Assembly (NCBI RefSeq): GCF_003473485.1 | Contig: NC_053043.1 | Span: 18,788,001 to 18,852,000, forward strand | Source of the DNA: Medicago truncatula | Lineage: Eukaryota > Streptophyta > Magnoliopsida > Fabales > Fabaceae | Length of the DNA: 64,000 nucleotides | Reading direction: 5' to 3' | In this document: one piece after another, positions 22,621 to 33,876 of the stretch | How positions within the stretch are numbered: position 1 is the stretch's first letter | Layout: each line of letters opens with the position of its first letter | Position numbers and translations under genes: made by a program | The notes under the pieces: model-generated | The model's database searches: none | Seen by the model: only the letters and a program-made list of their open reading frames with translations | Told to the model about the DNA's origin: nothing

Positions 22621-24234
22621 TCAAAAAAATATATAAAATAAGAAAAATATCATTTGCCGTCCTTTAAGTTAGATGGTTATAACAAGTTAGTCATTTAAGC
22701 TTTTTTGTTACAAATTGGTCATTTAAGTCATAAAATATTTTCACCATTATCCCAATTTCATCAAACTCGGTCAAAAAGTGTATGTGTGGATGCTTAATGT
22801 TAAGTTGATTTGTCCTAATTCATCGCTCTCAAAACTATGGTTCATAGGTGTGTTATTTGATCTTGATTCAAAACAAAATTGACCGATTATTTAATTTATA
22901 ATATTGTTGATAAAATATTTATCTGTAAAATTAGGCTTGAATTCAAAAGCAAGAAGAAAAATATATGCATAAGTAATTATGTTTGTTGTCATAAGCACTT
23001 TTGGACCTACCATCTTAATATTAAATGATCCATAAACACTTTTTAACAAGGATGAAAAGATGCATGGCAGAGATTTCCTAGAAATTGGGAGAAAAATGGG
23101 ATGCAGTTGAGAATGAGGTTTAATCGAGTTGTGGAAAAAGTGTTGAAACAAGCACCTGCGATAATTACGGTAATACAATAAGTAACTATAACCTATATAT
23201 AGAGAAACACACACTTGTGGTACTTACGAGATCACAAGCAAGAAGCTTAGGAGAACAAGAAAACACAAATACCTGACATTGAAACTTCTCACGAGCACTT
23301 GTGGTACTTACGAGTGGTTGGTAATACAATGAAGGCATGAGGATGAGATTGGAGGTTAGATTTTCATAAATTGGAGATTAAAGAGTGAGATTGAAGATTA
23401 GAAATTGGAGATTAGGGAATGAAATTGGGTTTTAGGCTTGTTGAATACTCAAATAAAGAAAGTTGGATTTTATGAAAAAATTTGGGCCAAAAGCGGGAAT
23501 GAGGAATTAAGTACGCATGTACGCATGTTGTAAATTATTCATTAAAACTACGACGGTTGATCCAAACAGTCGTAGTAACCGCCGCAAAGATAGAGGTATG
23601 TGTCATTCAGACTCACCTTGATATCTCATCTATCTCTTTGCCTATAAAAAAAAATGAATTTTTAAGTCCATAAAACTTTAAAATTCATATTTAATTTATA
23701 CACTGTTAAAAGAGTTAAATTTTTTAAGAGATGTTTCTATAATGTATTAAACATGATTTAAAAACTTTGAATGATACGCATAAGTTTACTTAAAAGCAAA
23801 GATCAAAGGCCATGATGAAAAACAATTTGGGGATAAAAACTTGCAGAAAATGTTAGAGGAACTAAAAATTAAATTTGAGATTTTTATAGGGACAAAAAAA
23901 TTATTTAACCCTAAAATTTATTTAACAATTTGAATTTTGTTGATGGATAAAGAATAAGAGTCACCCATGAGAACTTGAATAAGATGGTAAAGACTCTTTT
24001 TCCTCTTAATCAAAGATCATGCAGTTGCGTGCAGAAGATGGCTCATTTAAAAAAATGGAGAATAAGTTCATGTACTTGTTGGTGGATGCTCAATCTTCTT
24101 GCATAATACTCTTTTCTATACGCATTTTATATAACTCAATTTCTAATGTTTGGCATACATTTGTTAACTGCATACCTCGTGTAACTAGCCTAATTTCACG
24201 TGTTAAAAAATAAGATTTTTTTTTTCTTCAAGTA
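22621..24234. other. Intergenic DNA, no gene supported
   Basis: AT-rich spacer with a GTCATTTAAG-type repeat near 22690-22735 and a duplicated phrase CGAGCACTTGTGGTACTTACGA-like around 23213-23315. A run ending TTTTTATAGGGACAAAAAAA near 23890 resembles one arm of a foldback MITE. No coding region is convincing. Confidence 0.4.
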
Positions 24235-24348
24235 GTTTAAAGGCTAGAAATTCACCCTTAAAGTGAATAAATGTGGAATCCAGAATACGAACCCCGACCC
24301 TTACATATCTTAATGTCCCTATCAATTGAGCTATGATCACGGGGGACA
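24235..24348 (-). mobile_element. SINE family 1, minus-strand copy
   Basis: On the minus strand: CCCCCGTGATCATAGCTCAATTG-like A box, GGGTCGGGGTTCGTATTCTGG B box, then a 3' part with CACTTTAAGGGTGAATTTC and a poly-A tail (poly-T near 24217 on plus). Flanks AAAAATAAGATTTT and AAAAAGAGATTTT may be a decayed target-site duplication. Confidence 0.6.
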
Positions 24349-24799
24349 AAACAAAAAGAGATTTTCATCGACATATATTAAGTTCTTCAACCAGGGTTGT
24401 CCTTGAGATTTTGCATATATTAAGTTCAATTTAGTTTTTGAATATATTAATGTTAAAAAAAGAATTCTAAAAAATATTTATGTACTATGGATTTTCATCA
24501 TAGTGTTTCTTTTTTAAAAATTTAGGGTTTGTTTGGTTTGGAAAAACATTTCCTATTTTTCATTAAACTGTTTTCATTTTCAAAAAAATTAGATTTAGAA
24601 ATTTTTTTGTTTTGAAGTTGTTGTTTTCATTTTCATTTCATATTTCCATAGCTTAAGCATTTGTTTTATAAAACAACTCATATACTTCGTATATAAAATT
24701 AACAAAAAAAATTAAAACATACTATTTGGTATGTAATATAAGTTTATTTTTATTATTATCTCATTTAAATTAACAAAAGTAATTTAAAATATCTAAATA

Positions 24800-25232
24800 G
24801 AATGGTTGAGTATGATATTCAAGGGTTTATTCTCGCTATGGAGCATGCAGTGCAGAATGGTTGCTGGAATGTTTGGTTGGAAAGTGACTTAACTAGTGCC
24901 TTAATCGCTTTTAAGTTTGTTGACATTGTTCCAAATCGTCTTTGAAATCGTTGGCATAAATGTCTTCAGGTTGTTTCCTCTCATATTTTTTGTGAACCCA
25001 ACGAGTGTGAAAAAAAACTTGCTAATCATGGCCATGTTATTTAGGCTCTATGTGGTCGACTTCTTTATCTGTTTTTATAGAGATGATTTATTTACAGATC
25101 GTAATGGTTTGCCTATGTATCGTTTTCCTTAACTTTTTTCTTTCTTTTCTTTTGTTCTCTTTGTTTTCGAGGGTTAGGCCCAACCCCTCTTGTAAATGTT
25201 TTCTTATTTTTTAATAAAATTTATTTTATGAG
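24800..25232 (+). pseudogene. LINE RNase H-like C-terminal relic
   Basis: Translation with stops gives AMEHAVQNGCWNVWLESDLT, VPNRL-stop-NRWHKCLQ, ANHGHVI and GLPMYRFP. These are parts of the RNase H-like C-terminus common at the end of plant LINE polyproteins. The non-coding tail GTTAGGCCCAACCCCTCTTG followed by TTTTTTAATAAAATTTATTT looks like the LINE 3' end. Confidence 0.55.
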
Positions 25233-25654
25233 GCAGGCAACACAAGATGAGGTTTTTTTCAGGGATGTCAACCTAATTGGGATATTTGTATTTCCCCCGA
25301 ATGCATGTCTTCCTCTTAATTCAACTAAAAAAAGAGAATAAAATGATGTAACAATAACTACCCAATTTCCTTTATTATTTTTCTATTTATATGTTTACAT
25401 TTTTAAATTAAAAAAGTTTTAAAATAGGTTTCCTTTTCCCCTCTCAATCCCTCACTTGATTTTCACTCAAGGATTCAGTAGAGAAACCTTGAATCACTTC
25501 CTTAATGATTTCTAACAATCTAAAGTGTTTAGAATGTGTTTTTCAATCCTAGAATCTCAACCAAAAACTCTTAACGTTCAAACCTTAATTAAGTTACTGT
25601 CGTGTTTTCCCTTTAGTGATTTCTATAAAATTTGATATTTGCTTTTATTTTTTA

Positions 25655-26028
25655 AATGTGTCATTGGTCCCTGCACTTTCATCAGATTTTGGCATTGGTC
25701 CCTGCACTTTTTTTTTGTTTGGCATTGGTCCCTGCACTTTGTAAAAATATTGGTATTGGTCCCTCTGTTAACTTTCTGTTAAAAAAAACACAAAACCAAC
25801 GGAGTGCCACGTGGCCCAATCATTTCACGCCACGTGGCACCAATATCAATATTTTTACAAAGTGCAGGGACCAATACCAATAGTTTTGTGTTTTTTTTTT
25901 AACAGAAAGTTAATAGAGGGACCAATACCAATATTTTTACAAAGTGCAAGGATCAATTCCAAACAAAAAAAAGTGTAGAGACCAATGCCAAAATCTGATG
26001 AAAGTGCAAGGACTAAAGACATATTTAA
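25655..26028. mobile_element. Foldback MITE (GGTCCCTGCACTTT family)
   Basis: The two halves are inverted copies. The left arm has repeated CATTGGTCCCTGCACTTT and GTAAAAATATTGGTATTGGT. The right arm has ACCAATACCAATATTTTTAC, AAAGTGCAAGGA and AATCTGATGAAAGTGC. The centre contains a CCACGTGGC palindrome pair (25807-25844). No coding capacity. Confidence 0.8.
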
Positions 26029-26564
26029 ACCTTATTTTTATAGGTAAAATTGACATGATTCAAATTGACCTTTCTACTACGTAATATATGATTCGAATCA
26101 ACTCTCACAATAACACAACAATCTATATATCTTTTCATTGCATGATTTGAATCATGTTTAACTTGATTCAAATCAACCTCACAACAAATATTACTCTTGA
26201 TTTGCCTATACAAATTCGCTAGTTTGCTCATCAAAATGGCTTTGCTTAACACTTATTTTTTTTTCTAGAAAAAAAAGAACATTGTTTACTAGTTTCATAA
26301 ACTTGTAATTTAATTTAGTTTCATATAACAACTACCACCATTGCATAATCATTAAAATTCACATTATACTTCTCTTTTACATATCGCTATTATTGCATTA
26401 ACTCTTTTTCACAATAATATTTACACAATTTTGTTTACTAAAACGATGAACACACAAATCACGTGTGCATAAACACTGAAATTCAAATATACACTTTTTT
26501 TAATAATATCGTCAAGACATTTTATAAACAATAAAAAGTTGTAATTAAAAGATTCATCTCTTCA

Positions 26565-26783
26565 ATCCATTTGGGGTTGCCCAGTAGTGGTTGAATTGGG
26601 ATCTTGGAGTGTGTTCCTCTCAAGGTCTCAGGTTCGACTCCCTCTGATACCAATTTCAGTGGGCATGTTCATACAGAGCTTTGCTCTGACTTAAAACGGG
26701 ACCCCCGCAAATGGACGGTGGGATTGATCCCCTCAGATTAGTCGGTACTTAGATTGAATACCAAATTTTAAAAAAATAAATAA
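26565..26783 (+). mobile_element. SINE family 2 with perfect target-site duplication
   Basis: Starts near TTTGGGGTTGCCCAGTAGTGG, has CTCAGGTTCGACTCCCTC as B box, then GACCCCCGCAAATGGACGGT and an A-rich AAATAAATAA tail. ATTCATCTCTTCA occurs at 26552-26564 and again at 26784-26796, a 13-bp perfect duplication. Confidence 0.85.
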
Positions 26784-27341
26784 ATTCATCTCTTCACTTT
26801 ACTTCACTTTCCACTCTCTCTCGAGGGAGCACAATGATTTTAGATGATTTCATCAAAAAGATAGAAGCAGACATGCAATGTGGTAGTGGGGCATATTCGT
26901 ATATGAATGATAAAAGGTCTTACCAAGCAATAAAGTAACTAGGAGTGGGAAACCACAATAATATATATTATGATTCTTTTTTTATAGACCCTAGCTTCAT
27001 GATTTTTATTTTCTTTATTAGTGGGTTTGGGATATGGCCACACACTAAAACTTTGATTCCTTTGTTATATTCACTTCATTTGGTGCTATGAATTTCAAAG
27101 TGGTCCATCCTTTTAGTCCCCACTCAATACCTTTCCATTAAACGACGAAATAACACATTTATGAGACAGCTTGATGTTGTGTTCAACAATATGTTCTAAG
27201 ATAGGTACACTTATTTTTTTAATAAATTAATATACTTTTAGATTGAGAGTTTTTATTTAATAAATTAATTTATAGAATTTCATTTATACATTGTACTGTT
27301 GGTAAATAAAAAATTCACAATTTATTTTAAAATGTTTTTTT

Positions 27342-27663
27342 GGCTTAATAGCAGTTTTCGTCCCCTAACTTTCACGAAGTTTCGATTTTGGCCTCCTAAA
27401 AAAAACTACAAAATCACCCCCTAAGTTTTGCAACTATAGCAGTTTTGGCCCAACAAGGCCAATTTTTGGCAAGAAAAAAAAATAAAAAAAAATACGTGGC
27501 ACCTCACTTAAGGTGTCACGTCAGCATAGACCGAGTTAAAATTGACATTGGGAACCAAAATTGCTACAGTTGCAAAACTTAAGGAGTGGCTTTGTAGGTT
27601 TTTTTTAGGAGATCAAAATCGCAACTTTAAAAAAAATTGGGGGCTAAAGCTGCTATTAAGTTT
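27342..27663. mobile_element. Foldback MITE (GGCTTAATAGCAG family)
   Basis: Left end GGCTTAATAGCAGTTTTCGT and right end, inverted, CTTAATAGCAGCTTTAGCCC. The arms also pair over CTAAGTTTTGCAACTATAGC and CTACAGTTGCAAAACTTAAG. The centre has TACGTGGCACC and GGTGTCACGTCAG. No coding region. Confidence 0.75.
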
Positions 27664-28249
27664 TTTTTAGATACACTATTTAAAAATATCTTGTTATGCC
27701 TTTTATGGATCCGGATCCCTTCTCAATTCTCATGGAGTGGTGGAGTAATTATTTCAAAGTATAAAAAAGTGCTAAATTTATGTACTGTTTTAATAAAACA
27801 AATTGATGCACCTCTATACCATATTGAAAAGTATTTCATCCTTTTTATTTTATTTTATTTATCGAAATGCTAAAATGTATAAGTCGGTAGATTGTTTAAA
27901 AAGAAATATCTCAACAGAATGATATAATGACCTTTATCGTTATGGACTTCATTGAAAACATGCTATCTTACTAATTTAAAGGTAATTTACTACTTCTTAG
28001 TTATAATATTTTACCCTTAAAACACTTTTGGGACAACATTTAACCTTTTTTAAGTACTCATAAATATTATTAAAAAAGTTAAAACCATTTAGTAAATTAA
28101 TAATTGTACACCAAAAACAAGAGCTGATTGAACAAATGATCACAAATTAAAACTGATATTTTTCTTTTTATAATTTAGAGAAGTTTGTATATAATTTATT
28201 GAAAATGTTTTGAGGGGATAAAATTTCTGTAAAAGGTATACCAAACTAA

Positions 28250-29083
28250 GGGTCTGTTTGGGAAACTAAAAAAAGAGCTTTTAGCTTTTAACTTATAGCT
28301 TATAAGCTCGTTTGACAAAAAAAGCTCTGTTTGGTAACACTTTTTTACCATGAGCTTATAAGCTATTTTTTAGAAGCTATTCCAAGTAGCGTTTGAGCTT
28401 ATAGCTTCTCACTTTTTCTTCCAATTTTACCCTTATTATTTCATTTAAATTGTATTTTTATCCATTATAATTTTTATAATAAGCTACGTAATAAAGACTA
28501 CTATCCCTTTATTCCAATTTTTGTATATATATCAGCTGGCCTTTTTTTTTTTTTTTTTTTTTAAAAAAATTATATACCTTCGTTTTTTTTTTTTTACGAA
28601 ACAAAATACTATTATTCTATTAGTGTTACTTTTTATTTTTATTTTTTTGAGGTAAGTGTTATTTTCTTTATTCTCTATTATTAGTATTACTCTATTAGTG
28701 CTACTTTTTTTTTTTTGTTTTTGAGGTAAATGTTATTTTCTTTATAAAGTAGAAACACTTAAATGATAATAAATATAGGATAAAATTTTAGTGAATAAAA
28801 TTTAATTTAATTTATAATACATAAGATATATTAAATTAATAAATTTAAAGTATTTTTTTAAAGAAAAATTAATTTACAAAATTACAAATAATTAAATTAA
28901 TGATATAATTTTTATTATGAATTAAGAATACCCTTTATGTCATTTTACATTTATCAGCTAGTTGAACCGCTATTTTTACCAAACACTTCAGTTAGCTTAT
29001 CAGCTAAAAGCTACCAGCTAACTTATAAGCTAAAAGCTATCAGCTAGCTTATCAGCTATCCGCTATTTTTACCAAACAGAGCT
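28250..29083. mobile_element. TIR element with AGCTTATAAGCT subterminal repeats
   Basis: Ends GGGTCTGTTTGGG (28250) and, inverted, AGCTCTGTTTGGT (29083), flanked by TAA at 28247-28249 and 29084-29086. Both subterminal zones are full of AGCTTATAAGCT and TAGCTTTTAGCT permutations, and the centre is an AT-rich filler. It fits a PIF/Harbinger-like non-autonomous element. No transposase. Confidence 0.6.
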
Positions 29084-29325
29084 TAATGATTGATTGATAT
29101 AAGAAAGCGACGTCTATGGTTATTTTGAATAGGAAAAAATAGGTATATGGAAACTCCATTATAGATCATTATATTTTATATGCATTTTTACTTTTTGTAC
29201 TCATTTTCTTAGCAATTTTATTTATTTATTATTTTTAAGAAAATGGTGTTAGAGATTGCTTGTAGATCAATGAGGTTGTAGTTTAAAGTGTTATAAACAT
29301 GGGTTGGAGGGACATATTTAAAGTT

Positions 29326-29503
29326 GGGTCCTGTTAACCAGTGTTCCCGCCTAGGGTATTGGTTAAGGAATTCAAAAAGAAAAATTTGAATTAAAAGTAA
29401 CACTTTTTTCACTTTTGAAAAATTGATTACACAATTTTCAAAATAAAAGTTACTATATTTGCTTCCTTAACCGATGTCTCGGAGGTACCGGTTAACATTT
29501 CTG
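29326..29503. mobile_element. MITE, GTTAACCAGTGTTC family (copy 2)
   Basis: Left end GGGTCCTGTTAACCAGTGTT and right end GAGGTACCGGTTAACATTTC are inverted relatives and match the layout of the copy at 2489-2665, including internal GGTTAAGGAATTC and CTTCCTTAACCGATG pairing. Confidence 0.55.
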
Positions 29504-29884
29504 TTTAAAGTTTCATCTTTGACATGAGAAGGTTGGCTTTGTGAAAGTATTTTGGACATAATTTCGTTTTACTAAAAAAAAAGTATTTGGAAATAATTTT
29601 GCCAAAATTTATTTGTTTTTGTTTTTTGCACACAAAGAATTATCACATGTGAAGATTTTTGTGATCGACATGAAATTCAGGTGCGGTATGGTGGCTTAAA
29701 TCAAAGAATACAGAACTTGATTATGACTTCAACCAATTGTGTCTAAATCTGTTAAGTTGCTTAACCTATTTTGTTTTCTTGATTTGTTTTGGCTCTTTGT
29801 ATTGTTTTAATGAGTGGCATAGTCACATTACATGTAATTTAGCAATTGTTGTTTTCTATTCTGAGCATTCAAAAATTTAGATTA

Positions 29885-31745
29885 AATTGGTTGAGAGAGT
29901 GACATGCTTATTCAAAAAAATCCCATGATATTATGTCGTTAAGGAGGAGGTCTAATGCTCTAATATCGATTAATGTTAATGGTGTTCGGGTTGAGGATGT
30001 TAACGGTGTGCGTGGTGCGGTTTTCCAACATTTTCAAATGCATTTTCAGTCAGTTGGGGCTAATCGATCTGGGATTGATGATCTTTCTTTCAAATCGATC
30101 ACCAGGGGAAATAAAGTAAGCAGTTTGGGAATGTGACGACTTTAAGACTCTAGATTCAGATGGAATTAACCTTGGTTTTATTAATGATTTTTGGGTTATC
30201 TTAAAAGATGGACGAGTTGTTCTGTTTTTTTTTGTTGATTTTCACTGCAATGGTAAATTAACAAAAGATATTAAAAGTACTTTCATACCTTTGATACCTA
30301 AAGTTGAGAGCCCTCAGCGGTTGGCTGATTTTCGACCTATTTCTTTGGTGGGTTGCTAGTATAAAATTTTATCGAAAGTGCCTGCAAACAGGATAGGGAA
30401 AACTAATGGTAAAGTAATTTTTGAGTCTCAGTCAGCTATTGTAAAAAAGATTGGCAATCCTCGATGGTATTCTTATTGTTATTGAGATTGTGCATGATTC
30501 ACATAATTTGAAGAAAGATATATTACTTTTTAAGGTTGATTTTGAGAAAGCCTATGATAAGGTGGATTGATGATACTTGGAAGATGTGATGGTAAAAATG
30601 AATTTTCCGACTTTGTGACGTAAGTGGATTTTAGAAGGTGTGACTACGACAATGACATCAGTGCTTGTGAATGACAGTTCGACTAAATAATTTAAGATGG
30701 AAAGAGGCTTTCGTCAAGGAGACCCTCTCTCTCCATTTCATTTTGTGTTAGCGGTTGAAGGTTTAAATGTCTTGATGTATGCTTTGGTGGAGACAAGTTT
30801 GTTTACAGCTTACTGTTTGGGGGATCATACTACTACAACTATTTCCAATCTATAGTTTGCAGATGATACTTTGCTGGTGGGAGTTCAAAGTCGGGATAAT
30901 GTTAGAGCTTTGAAAGTTGTTTTAATTCTATTTGAAGCCATTTATGGATGCATGAGAGGTATCATTGGTTATGAACTCTAAACATGTGCACCTTTTTTTT
31001 GTTTTTTTTTTTTTTTTTTTTTTGTATTTGGGGCTGCTTATTGGTGGTGATCCTCAAAAAATTAATTTTTGGTCCTCTCTAATTGATCGTATTAAAAGTA
31101 GACTGCCAAGGTGGAAGGGTAGGAATCTCTCGATGAGGGTTCATTTGATTCTTCTTAAGTCTGTTTTGTGCTCTAAACCAGTATATTTTCTTTCCTTCTT
31201 CAAGGCTCTCTCATATATCATATCTTTCCTTGAATCTTTATTTAATGCATTTCATGGGATACAATCTATTTGACAAAAGAAGATGGTGGTTTGGAGGTTA
31301 GGAGGCTTAAGAAGTTTAGTTTACCTATAATTGGTTAGTGGTGTTGGACGATGAAGGAGGAGAGGTAGAGTTTATAGTATAGCGTGTTGGGGACTCAATA
31401 TGATGAGGAAGGAGGGTGATTGTGTTTTAGGGATGTATGGGATCAGTATGGTGGCATACAATGAATACGACGAGAGAGGGAGTTAGATTGGTAGATGGAG
31501 GTTGGTTGATCGATAATTTTGGTCGTGAGATGAAGATGGCTCATCTACCTTGTTTTGGAGGAATCCTTGGCTCGGTTGATCTTCTTTTAATGTTAGATGT
31601 AGAAGGATTTATGAGTTGGTGGAAAATAAATTGGCGCATGTATCTGAAATGAATTTTTTAGGTTGGGGAGTGAATAGGAAGGCGTAGAAATGACGGAGGA
31701 GATTGTTTGCTTGGAAGGAGGAAGTGGTGGGGAGTGTGTTGAACA
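29885..31745 (+). pseudogene. LINE reverse transcriptase relic
   Basis: A decayed plus-strand LINE ORF2. Recognisable in order are RRRSNALISINVNGVRVEDV (linker to RT, near 29940), FKVDFEKAYDKVD (near 30530), RGFRQGDPLSPFHFVLA (near 30705), a TAG stop then FADDT (30853-30867), LGLLIGGDPQKINFWSSLID (near 31030) and LLKSVLCSKPVYFLSFFKAL (near 31150). Multiple stops and frameshifts are present. A long T run near 30990-31024 interrupts the thumb region. The 5' endonuclease is missing. Confidence 0.7.
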
Positions 31746-31840
31746 TTTAAATATGTTGCTTTTGATTTTGACTATCATTTGTGTTTGTTTCAAGTTATAT
31801 TTGTTGATTCATGGTAATAAAATGATATAAATATATATGC

Positions 31841-32126
31841 CTATGTTTGTTACAAGTTTACTAAATTTTATTCCCGGGTATAAAATGTTCTTGGTAATAA
31901 AAAAAATTTCCCAAAGAAAAGGGTGGGAATAAAGTTCCCATGGAGATGGAAATAAATTTATACGTAGTAACCTATTATAAACCCTATTTTTATGGTTCAT
32001 AGGAATATTATAAAGTTAACCAAACATATTTTTTCTAAATATCTTGGAATAATATTCTCATCTTTATATTCCAAGGAATGTTATTCCTATAAATAAATTT
32101 GGTAAGCTTGAATCAAACACACCCTA
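31841..32126. mobile_element. Probable MITE (degenerate inverted repeats)
   Basis: The left end (GTTTGTTACAAGTTTACTAAATTTTATTCC region) and the right end read inverted (GTGTGTTTGATTCAAGCTTACCAAATTTATT region) are clearly related but diverged. There is no coding capacity. Boundaries are approximate. Confidence 0.45.
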
Positions 32127-32257
32127 GTCATATCCTTATTGCTTTGGTTTATTTGTAATGTAACTTTTAGTTGGTAATATATTTTGCTTTGGCTTTTTTA
32201 AAAAGTTAACATCCCTTTCTTAACCTATATAAAAAAATAGGTAAATAATTTTTTTTT

Positions 32258-33090
32258 AACAAGTAAAAATGGAATATATATTAACAACACCATAACCGCA
32301 TCTTCAGCACAAATGCGATAAGAGTTACAACAAGAGTTCAACAAACAAAATAACAAGACTAACCAATGCCTAGACAAGCAAGAGGATATGTTAGCCAACT
32401 ATGAACTCCTAAAACATGAACAACATTCGCCGCCTTCATCCACCAGTAGGAATGAATTTTCACTTTTTCCAACACAAAGAAGCCACATGAGTTGTATAAA
32501 AGATCTTTTAGTTGTCGGTCCGCCTATCAAATGAGAAAACTAGAGAAAATGGTCAGCAGTCAGCACCATCAAACGGATCAGCCCCAGAGACCACAATCCA
32601 ACGACAAACTAAATGCCACTGAAAATAGTACAAGAAAAAAAAAAGATTAACTTTTTCCACTTCACCGCAGCCGGTCACACACATTTGCGCCTCCTGAGAG
32701 AGAATCCCACGAGCCACAAGATTCGCTTTGGTTGGCAACCTGTTGCGGAGAAGTCTCCAAGAAAAAATAGACACCTTAACTGGGACATGTCGGTGCCATA
32801 TCATATCTGATACCACATTCACAACCTGACTGTCATCTGATGTGAGCATATGGTAAGTGCTACGCACAGAGTAAACATCACTATCCTCAAGCCTTCACCT
32901 CCACTGATCAGAGAGCTGAACTTGCCAAGTAACATCAGATAACAACAGCCTACACTTCCTTAACAGCTCCTCCTCCCACTCCCACAATCTCCGCCTCCAC
33001 TGCCACACTACTCCTCCTCTTCCCAGCCTGACGCATGCATATCCCACACTGAACTCAACTTATTGACACTTAACTCATACAAGCGTCTAA
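32258..33090 (-). pseudogene. LINE 3' fragment (zinc-binding RT tail)
   Basis: The minus strand encodes MIWHRHVPVKVSIFSWRLLR, NRLPTKANLVARGILSQEAQ and MCVTGCGEVEK, the same zf-RVT segment as in the LINE at 14828-19141 (SKVSLFLWRLLRNRIPTK). The left end has AACAAGTAAAAATGGAATAT, which resembles the 3' end of that LINE. Reverse transcriptase and endonuclease are absent. Confidence 0.65.
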
Positions 33091-33876
33091 ACTGCACCAC
33101 CAACAAAATACCATCCAACCACTGATCAGTCCAAACAAATGTATCATTCTTTTTAATTCAATGGTCCTTTATGTTATTTAATTATATTAGATTGTCTTTT
33201 ATCATTCTTTTTTCTCATGTGTGTCTTTTATCATTACAAACACGCACAAGTTTATCTCTTTATGTTTTTTCTTCATTTTTATTAGAAAACTGATGAGGTG
33301 GTGGTAAGTCACATAGGATAGTTTGCTATAATTTTTTTATGTTGAAAGTAATAAAACCCATAACTATCCTACATAAATTGACATCAGACAATTGAATTAA
33401 AACTTGAGGAGGAATACAATCTAAGATTTCAAACCAACACTACTGAGACAATCAAAGTGAGTTTGTTTATGGAATAAAATTACTCGATTATCTTTTTTAA
33501 TGTGTATGTTTCCTTCAATCGAAAAGATAAACAACAATAAACAAAATAAACAGTAAAATCGAATTCATAAAATATCTGATTGAACAAGTTCATATCTTAG
33601 ACAGAACTCAGGAACAGAACAACCAAAAATCTGTGCAAAATTGAGATCCCAACTTCATAGTTCTCTGCCACAGAAAATTCCCAAACAAAAATGGGAAAAA
33701 GAAAGAAAGAAGAAACAATTTATTACTATGTTTCACAAATTCAAAATCTCTGTATTTTTTCCGATCAAAAATTCCTTTTGGTTTCAACCAAAGTATCTTA
33801 TCTTATCTTAATTATGTAAATATAGCCTTAAATTATCATATGATATAAATCATATCATATGATAAAGTATTAATCT
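33091..33876. other. Spacer with a degraded family 2 SINE
   Basis: A minus-strand family 2 SINE relic lies near 33345-33465 (GAGGAGGAATACAATCTAAGATTTCAAACC-like). The rest is AT-rich, with ATCATATGATA-type sequence at 33837-33860 just downstream of the FLZ gene. No other gene is seen. Confidence 0.4.
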
